Below are positions 25,892-32,664 of a stretch of DNA of 64,000 nt, piece after piece (the stretch's first letter is position 1; the number at the start of each line of letters is the position of its first letter). The position numbers and the translations under genes are program-made. This DNA comes from JAFGCL01 sp964423835 (GTDB taxonomy: Bacteria > Chloroflexota > Dehalococcoidia > UBA2247 > RBG-13-53-26). The notes under the pieces were generated by a model that did not search any database, had not been told where the DNA came from, and was given only the letters and a program-made list of their open reading frames with translations. The stretch spans positions 1 through 64,000 of the forward strand of contig CAYRGJ010000001.1 of assembly GCA_964423835.1 (NCBI GenBank), given 5' to 3'.

Positions 25892-25960
25892 TACGTGTCC
25901 TCCGTAGCGCCTCGCTAAGTACGTTTGCGAATGGCGCCGCCGGAGACGGCTGGTGATGCT
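25892..25960 (+). promoter_or_regulatory. Shared TACGTAG-type promoter, site c (HtrA)
   Basis: TACGTGTCCTCCGTA at 25892, TAAGTAC 24 nt on, ATGGCG at +39 (25931-25936), 18 nt, GATGCT (25955-25960). Leader to HtrA about 24 nt. Confidence 0.55.
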
Positions 25961-25990
25961 ATTCGTGGGAGATCGTTGGGAGGTGATGCC

Positions 25991-27091
25991 ATGAAGCGGA
26001 TGATAGGGGCTGTTGCCATTACTGCCCTGCTGGTTGTCGGCCTGTGCTGCGCCGGGGCCTGCAGCAGCAGTCCGGGCAGCCCTACGGATGCGGCGCCGTT
26101 GCCCATAGACGCCGGCTGGGTACCCTCGTACATCGACAACCAGACCGAGCCGGCCCTGAGCCGGGCCGACCTGGTGAGCAGCGTCTCCCCAACCGTGGTC
26201 TCGATCACCTTCCAGACCGTAGGGCGGGGATCGTTTCTGCAGCCGGTGCCCCAGACCGGGGCGGCCAGTGGCGTCCTGATCGACCCCCGGGGCTACATCG
26301 TGACCAACAGCCACGTGGTCGAGGGGGCCCAGGCCCTCCAGGTGACCCTGAGCGATGGGCGCAGCTACACGGCCGTGAGGTGGGACAGTGACGCGAACAC
26401 GGACCTGGCGGTGGTCCAGATACAGCCGGAAGGGGCCCTTCCCTACGCCCATTTCCTCTTCGACTCGCTGGACAGGCTGGCGTTGCTGGAGGAGGTGGTG
26501 GCCGTAGGCAATGCCCTGGCTCTCCCCGGAGGGCCGACCTGGACCGCGGGCGTGGTCAGCTACCTGGGCCGGTCCATCCAGGAGTCGAACGGCGTGGTGC
26601 TCGACGACCTGATCCAGACGGACACCGCCATCAACCCCGGTAACAGCGGCGGGCCGCTGGTGAACATGGCCGGGCAGGTAGTGGGCATCAACACCGCCAT
26701 AGCCTCCGGCGCGGAGAACATCGGGTTCTCCATCAGCACCGACACCGTCATTCCGGTGGTGCACTCCCTGATCACCAAAGGGCAGGTCACCGCAGGCTGG
26801 CTGGGGGCCAGCCTGCTCACCGTGACGCCGGCGGTCCGGTCCCAGTTCGGGTTGTCGGTGGACTCGGGGGTGGTGATCGTGGAGCTGGTCCCGGGCGGCC
26901 CGGCCTACACCGCCGGCCTGAGGGCGGACGACGTCATCACCGCCTTCGATGGCGCCCCGGTGACCAGCAGCCACATCCTTGCGGAGCAGATATTCAGCCA
27001 CAACGCGGGAGACGTGGTGACCGTGACCTACCTTCGGGGCCAGTCCGCCCGCAGCGCCAGCGTGACCCTGGGCCAGCGGCCATCCCCGTGA
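25991..27091 (+). CDS. HtrA/DegP-like serine protease, probable lipoprotein
   Basis: 366 residues. N-terminal hydrophobic export signal ending in a Cys-rich lipobox-like A-G-A-C (Cys24). Trypsin-like domain with H108 (N-S-H-V-V), D138 (A-N-T-D-L-A) and S219 (G-N-S-G-G-P-L), then one PDZ domain (about 275-360). HtrA proteases degrade or refold damaged proteins outside the cytoplasmic membrane. GGGAGGTGATG precedes the ATG at 25991. It is the first gene after promoter site c and lies 42 nt before the LUD gene. Confidence 0.9.
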   Translation: MKRMIGAVAITALLVVGLCCAGACSSSPGSPTDAAPLPIDAGWVPSYIDNQTEPALSRADLVSSVSPTVVSITFQTVGRGSFLQPVPQTGAASGVLIDPRGYIVTNSHVVEGAQALQVTLSDGRSYTAVRWDSDANTDLAVVQIQPEGALPYAHFLFDSLDRLALLEEVVAVGNALALPGGPTWTAGVVSYLGRSIQESNGVVLDDLIQTDTAINPGNSGGPLVNMAGQVVGINTAIASGAENIGFSISTDTVIPVVHSLITKGQVTAGWLGASLLTVTPAVRSQFGLSVDSGVVIVELVPGGPAYTAGLRADDVITAFDGAPVTSSHILAEQIFSHNAGDVVTVTYLRGQSARSASVTLGQRPSP

Positions 27092-27133
27092 GGCGGCGCG
27101 CCGCCTCAGCGGGCCGGGTGGCAAGGAGGTGTC

Positions 27134-27745
27134 GTGGACTGGAACCGGATGCCTGACCGGAGCGTCATCGAAAGGACCATGGAGGCCATGCGGGCGCGCA
27201 ACTTCCACCCGGTCCTGGTGGAGAGCAGGGGCGAGGCCCTGTCCAGGCTGCGGGAGATGATCCCGGCCGGGGCGGAGGTAATGACGGGCTCGTCGACGAC
27301 CCTGGCGGAGATAGGCTTCATCGCCCTGCTCATGGAGGGGCAGCACCCGTGGCGGGGCTGGAAGGACCGCATCCTGTCCGAGAAGGACCCGGCGAAGCAG
27401 GCCGATCTGAGGCGGGCCAGCACCACCGCCGACTACTTCCTGGGCAGCGTCCAGGCCATCACCGAAAGCGGACAGGCGCTGGGAGTAGACGCCACCGGCA
27501 GCCGCCAGGGCGGCTATGTCTTCGGGGCCCGGCACGTTATATGGGTGGCCGGGGTGAACAAGCTGGTCACCGACCTGGTCCTCGCCTTCCGGCGCCTGCA
27601 CGAATACGTGGTGCCGCTGGAGGACGCCCGGATGAAGAAGAGCGGCGCCCCGGGCACATCCGTGGGCAAGGTGGTCGTCTACGAACGCGAGGCGGTCCCG
27701 GACCGGATATCGACCATCCTGGTCAGAGAGAATCTCGGCTTCTAG
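27134..27745 (+). CDS. LUD-domain protein (LutC/DUF162 family)
   Basis: 203 residues with GTG start behind AAGGAGG. The family pattern is clear: V-M-T-G-S-S-T-T-L-A-E-I-G-F, A-D-Y-F-L-G-S-V-Q-A-I-T-E-S-G, D-A-T-G-S-R-Q, V-W-V-A-G-V-N-K (here preceded by I). LutC-type proteins take part in lactate oxidation with Fe-S partners, but many solo LUD proteins have no known role, and no LutA/LutB gene is nearby. Probably co-transcribed with HtrA. Confidence 0.85.
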   Translation: MDWNRMPDRSVIERTMEAMRARNFHPVLVESRGEALSRLREMIPAGAEVMTGSSTTLAEIGFIALLMEGQHPWRGWKDRILSEKDPAKQADLRRASTTADYFLGSVQAITESGQALGVDATGSRQGGYVFGARHVIWVAGVNKLVTDLVLAFRRLHEYVVPLEDARMKKSGAPGTSVGKVVVYEREAVPDRISTILVRENLGF

Positions 27746-27774
27746 GCAGCTCCCGCGGGGGCCGCCGGCAGCAC

Positions 27775-27844
27775 TAAGTAGGCTCCACATCGTGCCGGCA
27801 GGTAGGATTCCGAATGGCCCGGGCCGCGGCGCGGCTGCCATACT
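27775..27844 (+). promoter_or_regulatory. Shared TACGTAG-type promoter, site d
   Basis: TAAGTAGGCTCCACA at 27775, CAGGTAG 24 nt on, ATGGCC at +39 (27814-27819), 19 nt, CATACT (27839-27844). Predicted transcription begins near 27851, ahead of the 29-residue gene and BON copy 2. Confidence 0.65.
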
Positions 27845-27892
27845 GGCGATGCGGGCCGCAGCCCGCGCCATGGGATGGACAAGGGGGACCCG

Positions 27893-27982
27893 ATGTGGGA
27901 TTCGGGCGAGGACCTGCGGCGGTGGATAGTGCTTGTGGCCATCCTGACCATGCTGGTCTGGCTGGGCCAGAGCTTCGGCTGA
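27893..27982 (+). CDS. 29-residue single-pass membrane micro-protein
   Basis: ATG at 27893 with AGGGGG 5 nt upstream, stop TGA at 27982. Acidic/basic N-terminus (M-W-D-S-G-E-D-L-R-R-W) followed by a hydrophobic helix (I-V-L-V-A-I-L-T-M-L-V-W-L). It is the first frame after promoter site d, 60 nt before BON copy 2. A small membrane stress peptide is a reasonable reading; no family is recognised. Confidence 0.55.
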   Translation: MWDSGEDLRRWIVLVAILTMLVWLGQSFG

Positions 27983-28042
27983 GCGGTGAGGGCCGGTGAC
28001 GCCGGAGCGGCTGGAGGGCAAACCACCGGAGGAGGACGGAAG

Positions 28043-28696
28043 ATGAAGAGCGATGCAGCGCTGCAGCGGGATGTAATGAACGAGCTGCTCTGGGAGCCCA
28101 GCGTCGATGCGGAGAACATTGGCGTCTCCGCCAAAGATGGCGTGGTGACGCTGACCGGGACGGTGGAGAGCTTCGCCCAGAAATGGGCCGCGGAGCGGGC
28201 CACCAAACGGGTGGTGGGGGTCCACGCCTTCGTAGAGAAGATAGAGGTCAAGCTGCCGAGCTACAGCCAGCGCACGGATGCCGACATCGCCCAGGCAGCG
28301 GGCAATGCCCTGGAATGGAACGTGGATGTGCCGCAGCACCGGATCCAGGTTATGGTGCAGGACGGCTGGGTGACCCTGACCGGCGAGGTGGAGTGGCTCT
28401 ACCAGAAGAATGCGGCCTTTGACGCCGTGCGGAACCTGACCGGCGTGCGCGCGGTCACCAGCCAGATAGAGGTCAAGCCGGCGGCGAAGCCGTCCGAGGT
28501 GAAGACCAAGATCCAGGAGGCCTTCCAGCGCAACGCCAGGCTGGACGCCCAGAAGATCAAGGCAGAGATCGAGGACGGGAAGCTCGTCCTGTCCGGCACG
28601 GTCCGCTCCTGGGTGGAGCGGGAAGAGGCGGAGAGGGCCGCCTGCGCCGGGCAGGGCGTGTGCCAGGTGGAAAACAGGCTGACGGTCAAGATCTGA
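28043..28696 (+). CDS. Triple BON-domain protein, copy 2
   Basis: 217 residues, same length and three-domain plan as the protein at 24320, clearly a paralogue (both begin M-K-S-D-A, share N-E/D-E-L and S-A-K-D-G-V-V-T-L-T-G, and end with V-E-N-(K/R)-x-x-x-K-(V/I)). No signal peptide. GGAGGAGGAC precedes the ATG at 28043. It leads into a VOC protein and RpiB, all under promoter site d. Confidence 0.88.
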   Translation: MKSDAALQRDVMNELLWEPSVDAENIGVSAKDGVVTLTGTVESFAQKWAAERATKRVVGVHAFVEKIEVKLPSYSQRTDADIAQAAGNALEWNVDVPQHRIQVMVQDGWVTLTGEVEWLYQKNAAFDAVRNLTGVRAVTSQIEVKPAAKPSEVKTKIQEAFQRNARLDAQKIKAEIEDGKLVLSGTVRSWVEREEAERAACAGQGVCQVENRLTVKI

Positions 28697-28769
28697 CCGG
28701 CTGGCATATCAGCGGCCCGGCCGCGCTGAGGATGCGTCGTCCCGGCGGGCCAGTGGCGGGAGGTGCACC

Positions 28770-29243
28770 ATGGCCAACAAAGCCAATCCGATTCCTCCGG
28801 GCTATCACAGCGTTACTCCGGACCTGTGGGTCACCGGGGGGCTGGAAGCCATCGAGTTCTACCAGAAGGCGTTCGGGGCCAGGGAGCGCTCGCGCATGAT
28901 GGACCCCGATGGCCGCACTGTCATGCATGCGGAGCTGATGATCGGCGACTCGACCATCATGCTGGCGGATGAGAACCCCCGGAATGAGGGCAAATCGCCC
29001 CGGAGCCTGGGCGGCAGCACGGTTACATTGCACCTGTACGTCGACGATGTGGATGCGGTATTCTCCCGGGCGCTGGCGTCGGGGGCCAGGCAGGTCATGC
29101 CCCTGGAGAACACCTTCTGGGGAGACCGCTTCGGTGAGGTGGCCGATCCCTTCGGGCACCACTGGTCCATCGCCACCCACATCCAGGACGTGGCGCCGGA
29201 CGAGATGATGGAGCGCATGCAGGCGGCCATGGCCCAGGGATAG
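28770..29243 (+). CDS. VOC-superfamily protein (PhnB-like glyoxalase fold)
   Basis: 157 residues. Pattern of the PhnB/YdcJ-like group: A-I-E-F-Y-Q-K-A-F-G-A near residue 30, M-H-A-E-L-M-I-G-D-S, then Y-V-D-D-V-D-A-V-F, and W-G-D-R-F-G-E-V-A-D-P-F-G-H-H-W-S-I near 120-140. It has two beta-alpha-beta modules. Possible roles: glyoxalase-like detoxification or antibiotic/aldehyde binding; the family is too broad to decide. GGGAGGTG precedes the ATG. Confidence 0.83.
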   Translation: MANKANPIPPGYHSVTPDLWVTGGLEAIEFYQKAFGARERSRMMDPDGRTVMHAELMIGDSTIMLADENPRNEGKSPRSLGGSTVTLHLYVDDVDAVFSRALASGARQVMPLENTFWGDRFGEVADPFGHHWSIATHIQDVAPDEMMERMQAAMAQG

Positions 29244-29245
29244 CC

Positions 29246-29692
29246 ATGCGCGTGGGGACGGCGGCGGACCATGCCGGTTTGGCCCTGAGGGATGAGCTGT
29301 CCCGGGCCCTGTCGGCGGCCGGGCACGATGTCGTTGATTTCGGGGCCTTCGAGTACAGCCCGGAGGACGACTATCCTGACTACGTGGTCCCGCTGGCCCG
29401 GGCGGTGTCCGGCGGGGTGGTGGAGCGGGGCGTGGCCGTGTGCGGCAGCGGGGTAGGCGCGGCCGTGGCCGCTAACAAAGTGCCGGGGGTGCGGGCGGCC
29501 CTCATCCACGACGTCTTCTCGGCCCACCAGGGCGTGGAGGACGACGACATGAACGTGATATGCTTGGGAGGCCGCGTGTGCGGCCCGGCGCTGGCCTGGG
29601 ACCTCACCCGGACCTTCCTGGAGGCGCGCTATGTCGCCAACCAGAGCCATGCCAGGCGGCTGGCCAAGGTGGCGGCGCTGGAGAATAAGTAG
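29246..29692 (+). CDS. rpiB: Ribose-5-phosphate isomerase B
   Basis: 148 residues. A-A-D-H-A-G-L-A-L near the N-terminus, C-G-S-G-V-G (usually CGTGIG) for phosphate/ring opening, D-D-D-M-N-V-I-C-L-G-G-R-V. It interconverts ribulose-5-P and ribose-5-P in the pentose phosphate pathway. The gene follows the VOC gene by 2 nt, so it belongs to the promoter d operon. Its stop codon lies inside the next shared promoter element. Confidence 0.88.
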   Translation: MRVGTAADHAGLALRDELSRALSAAGHDVVDFGAFEYSPEDDYPDYVVPLARAVSGGVVERGVAVCGSGVGAAVAANKVPGVRAALIHDVFSAHQGVEDDDMNVICLGGRVCGPALAWDLTRTFLEARYVANQSHARRLAKVAALENK

Positions 29693-29754
29693 TCTCCACA
29701 CCCGTCATATAGATAGATTTACCAACTGCCCGCCCGGCGGTTGGGGGCCATACT
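29686..29754 (+). promoter_or_regulatory. Shared TACGTAG-type promoter, site e (rubredoxin/korAB/glgP)
   Basis: TAAGTAGTCTCCACA at 29686 (overlaps the rpiB stop), TAGATAG 24 nt on, ACTGCC at +39 (29725-29730), 18 nt, CATACT (29749-29754). Confidence 0.6.
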
Positions 29755-29859
29755 GGGCTCGGGCCGGCCGGCTGGCCGGGCCGGCCGCGGCCACGCTGCC
29801 GGGGAAGGAGGTGGCGCCGGTCTCTGTCTGAAGGAGACGGTGGCCTCGGCGCGAAGATC

Positions 29860-30291
29860 ATGGAAATGCGAGCGGTGACGGCGGACAAGTACCGATGTGC
29901 CGCCTGCGGCTACGAGTATGACTCCGCTGCGGGCGACCTGGATGGGGGCATCAAACCGGGGATCTCCTTCGCGGAGCTGCCACGGACGTGGACCTGTCCG
30001 TCCTGCGGCGCGGCCCAGGAGGTCTTTCGACGGGTGGCTGAATCAGGAGGGAGATGGCAGCATGGGTGTCGATATCAACTTCGTGATCGGGGGGGAGGCG
30101 GGGCAGGGGATACAGTCGATGAGCGTCACGCTGGGGAAGACCCTGATGCGCGGGGGGTACGAGGTCTTCATCAGCCAGGACTTCGAGTCGCGGATAAGGG
30201 GGGGCCACAGCTCGGCCGCGGTCCGCATCGCGGACCGGCCCATAGCCGCCATGTCCGGCGGAGCGGACATCCTCATCGCCCTCAACGCTGA
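29860..30291 (+). CDS. Rubredoxin, frame running on into korA
   Basis: The first 55 residues are a normal rubredoxin: C13-x-x-C16-G-Y and C46-P-S-C49-G holding one Fe, with G-I-K-P-G-I-S-F between. It should pass electrons between reductases and oxygen- or peroxide-reducing enzymes. A rubredoxin normally ends about here, but this frame continues for about 85 more codons, 230 nt of them overlapping korA. A TGA is present out of frame exactly where an ordinary stop would fall (in GCTGAA), so a late indel or sequence error is likely. The start is uncertain: the AAGGAG site is 26 nt before the ATG. Confidence 0.75.
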   Translation: MEMRAVTADKYRCAACGYEYDSAAGDLDGGIKPGISFAELPRTWTCPSCGAAQEVFRRVAESGGRWQHGCRYQLRDRGGGGAGDTVDERHAGEDPDARGVRGLHQPGLRVADKGGPQLGRGPHRGPAHSRHVRRSGHPHRPQR

Positions 30292-31789
30292 GACCATCGA
30301 TATACACCGCCCGGAGATGGCTCCCGGGAGCCTCACCATCTGCGACCGTGAAGCGCTGAAGCTGGCCGCATCGGAAGGCGACGGCATCCTCGATGTGCCC
30401 CTGCAGCGCTTGGCCCTGGAGAAGGGCGGAGACCGGGTGATGTCCAACACCGTGGCCGTGGGGGCGCTGCTGGGCCTGGTGGGATATGACTTCGATCCCC
30501 TGGCGGTCGTCCTGCGGGAGGAGTTTGCCGGCCGCGATCCAAAGATCGTGGAGGGCAACGTGGCGGCGGCGCGGGCCGGCTACGACCAGGCCCGGGAGCA
30601 GGGCGGGCGGGCCCCCCGCCGGGTAAGCCCGCAGGGGGAGGCCGGCCGGAGAATGCTCTTGACCGGGAACGACGCCGTGGCCCTGGGGGCCATGGCGGCC
30701 GGCTGCCAGTTCGTGGCCGGGTATCCCATGACGCCGACCACCAGCATCCTGGAGTTCATCGCGGAGAAGGGGCGACCGTTCAACATCCCGGTGGTGCAGG
30801 CCGAGGACGAGATAGCGGCGGCCAACATGGTGGTGGGCGCCGCGTACGCCGGCGCCCGGGCCATGACCGCTACCTCGGGCGGCGGCTTCTGCCTCATGGT
30901 GGAGGCGCTGAGCCTGGCGGCCATGACGGAGACGCCCATGGTGGTAGTGCTGGGGCAGAGGCCGGGGCCGGCCATCGGGCTGCCCACCCGGACCGAGCAG
31001 TCGGACCTGGAGTTCGCCCTGTACGGCGGGCACGGAGGGTTCCAGCGGCCGGTCCTGGCGCCGGGCAGCGTGGCCGAGGCCTTCCGGCTGACGGTAAAGG
31101 CGTTCAACATAGCCGACCGCTACCAGACGCCGGTCATCGTCATTACCGACCACGACCTGGCGGACTCCTTCAGCACCGTGGCCCGGTTCGACCTGGGGGC
31201 GGTCCGGATCGACCGGGGAGAGACCATCTCCGACGAGCAGGCGGCCAGCCTGGCCACCTACAAGAGGCACCTGATCACCGAATCCGGCATCTCGCCCCGC
31301 GCCTGGCCCATGCAGGGCCGGTTCCTGGTGGCCACCGATTCCGACGAGCACGACGAGGAGGGCCACATGATCGAGGATGCGGAGACCAGGACCCGCATGG
31401 TGCTCAAGCGCCAGCGCAAGCTGGCCTCCCTGCCCGCCGAGATGGACCCGCCCGAGGTCACCTCCAGGGCTGGGGCAGAGATGACCTTGGTGGGCTGGGG
31501 CAGCACCCGCGGGGCCATCAGGGAGGCGGCGGAGCTGCTGGAAGCGCAGGGCGTCCCCGCCACCGTGGTCCACCTCAGCAGCCTGTGGCCCTTCCCGGCT
31601 GATGCCCTGGCGCAGGCGCTCTCGGGCTCGCGCCGGACCATAGTCATTGAGAGCAACTCCACCGGCCAGCTGGCGCGCCTCATCCGGGCCGAGACCGGCA
31701 TCGGGGCGCACCGGAGCCTGCTCAAGTTCGACGGCCGGCAATTCTCGCCCCGGTACATCGTCGACGCTCTGAAGAAGGAGGTGCCATAG
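30062..31789 (+). CDS. korA: 2-oxoacid:ferredoxin oxidoreductase, fused gamma-alpha subunit
   Basis: 575 residues. The gamma (catalytic accessory) domain spans 1-190 with I-G-G-E-A-G-Q-G-I-Q and R-G-G-H-S-S. The alpha domain begins about 200 with G-N-D-A-V-A-L-G-A and G-Y-P-M-T-P-T-T, then E-D-E-I-A-A and T-S-G-G-G. With KorB it converts a 2-oxoacid and CoA to acyl-CoA and CO2, reducing ferredoxin, or runs in reverse to fix CO2. Start at ATG 30062 with GGGAG just upstream. The electron partner may be the adjacent rubredoxin or the ferredoxin at 59926. Confidence 0.9.
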   Translation: MGVDINFVIGGEAGQGIQSMSVTLGKTLMRGGYEVFISQDFESRIRGGHSSAAVRIADRPIAAMSGGADILIALNAETIDIHRPEMAPGSLTICDREALKLAASEGDGILDVPLQRLALEKGGDRVMSNTVAVGALLGLVGYDFDPLAVVLREEFAGRDPKIVEGNVAAARAGYDQAREQGGRAPRRVSPQGEAGRRMLLTGNDAVALGAMAAGCQFVAGYPMTPTTSILEFIAEKGRPFNIPVVQAEDEIAAANMVVGAAYAGARAMTATSGGGFCLMVEALSLAAMTETPMVVVLGQRPGPAIGLPTRTEQSDLEFALYGGHGGFQRPVLAPGSVAEAFRLTVKAFNIADRYQTPVIVITDHDLADSFSTVARFDLGAVRIDRGETISDEQAASLATYKRHLITESGISPRAWPMQGRFLVATDSDEHDEEGHMIEDAETRTRMVLKRQRKLASLPAEMDPPEVTSRAGAEMTLVGWGSTRGAIREAAELLEAQGVPATVVHLSSLWPFPADALAQALSGSRRTIVIESNSTGQLARLIRAETGIGAHRSLLKFDGRQFSPRYIVDALKKEVP

Positions 31790-31791
31790 CT

Positions 31792-32664
31792 ATGGCGGAC
31801 CGGCCACCGGTCAGAATCGAGGACTATGCGTCCGCCGTGGCGGTCGCCTGGTGCCCTGGGTGCGGCAACTTCGGCATACTGCGGGCCATGAAGAGGGCCC
31901 TGGTCGACCTCCAACTGCCGCCGCACCAGGTGCTCATGGTATCGGGCATAGGCCAGGCGGGGAAGTTCCCCCACTATCTGCAGTGCAACCTGCTCAACGA
32001 GCTGCACGGGCGGCCCGTCCCGGCGGCCACGGCCGCCAAGCTGGTCAACCCGGGCCTGACCGTCCTCGCGGTGAGCGGCGATGGCGACGGGTATGGAGAA
32101 GGGGGCAATCACCTGATGCACGCCATGACCCGCAACGTGGACCTGACCTACATGGTGCACCACAACCAGGTGTACGCCCTGACCCGGGGCCAGGCCGGGC
32201 CCACCAGCGACCCGGGGTACACCACCAAGATGAACGCCGCCGGCGCCTGGGTTTCCCTGCGGCCCCTGGCTCTGGCCGTGGCCGCGGACTGCAGCTTCGT
32301 GGCCCGGGGCTTTGCCGGCGATGGAGACCACCTGGCCGGGCTCATCCGGGCCGCCATCAGCCACCGGGGCTTCGCCCTGTTGGAGGTGCTGCAGCCCTGC
32401 CCCACCTTCAACCGCAAGAACACGTTTCAGTGGTACCAACAGAGGGTCTACAAGCTGGATGAGGCGGGGGGCTACGACCCGGGGGACAGGGCCGTGGCTT
32501 TCAGCAGAGCGCTGGAATGGGGGGACCGGATACCGATAGGCATCATCTATCGGAACCAGAGGCCGCTCTTCGAGGACCATCTCGGCCTGTCCGCCGGGGC
32601 GCCGTTGATCCGGAACCGGATTGACCCGCGGCAGCTCGAGCCTCTTCTGGATGAGCTTCAGTGA
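31792..32664 (+). CDS. korB: 2-oxoacid:ferredoxin oxidoreductase, TPP-binding beta subunit
   Basis: 290 residues. W-C-P-G-C-G near residue 20 and S-G-D-G-D-G-Y-G-E-G with N-H-L-M-H are the thiamine-diphosphate/Mg site; V-S-G-I-G-Q-A-G-K also fits. It has no extra ferredoxin domain, as usual for two-subunit KorAB enzymes. It starts 2 nt after korA with AGGAGGTG inside the korA end. The stop overlaps the start of the phosphorylase gene (GTGA), so translation is coupled. Confidence 0.9.
   Translation: MADRPPVRIEDYASAVAVAWCPGCGNFGILRAMKRALVDLQLPPHQVLMVSGIGQAGKFPHYLQCNLLNELHGRPVPAATAAKLVNPGLTVLAVSGDGDGYGEGGNHLMHAMTRNVDLTYMVHHNQVYALTRGQAGPTSDPGYTTKMNAAGAWVSLRPLALAVAADCSFVARGFAGDGDHLAGLIRAAISHRGFALLEVLQPCPTFNRKNTFQWYQQRVYKLDEAGGYDPGDRAVAFSRALEWGDRIPIGIIYRNQRPLFEDHLGLSAGAPLIRNRIDPRQLEPLLDELQ

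Noticed and set aside
25757..28339. 860-codon minus-strand open frame
   Set aside because: It is antisense to HtrA, LUD and BON genes, rich in Pro/Gly/His/Arg, without family motifs or a ribosome site. It is an effect of high GC at third codon positions.
29951..31741. 596-codon minus-strand open frame
   Set aside because: Antisense to korA; no motifs.
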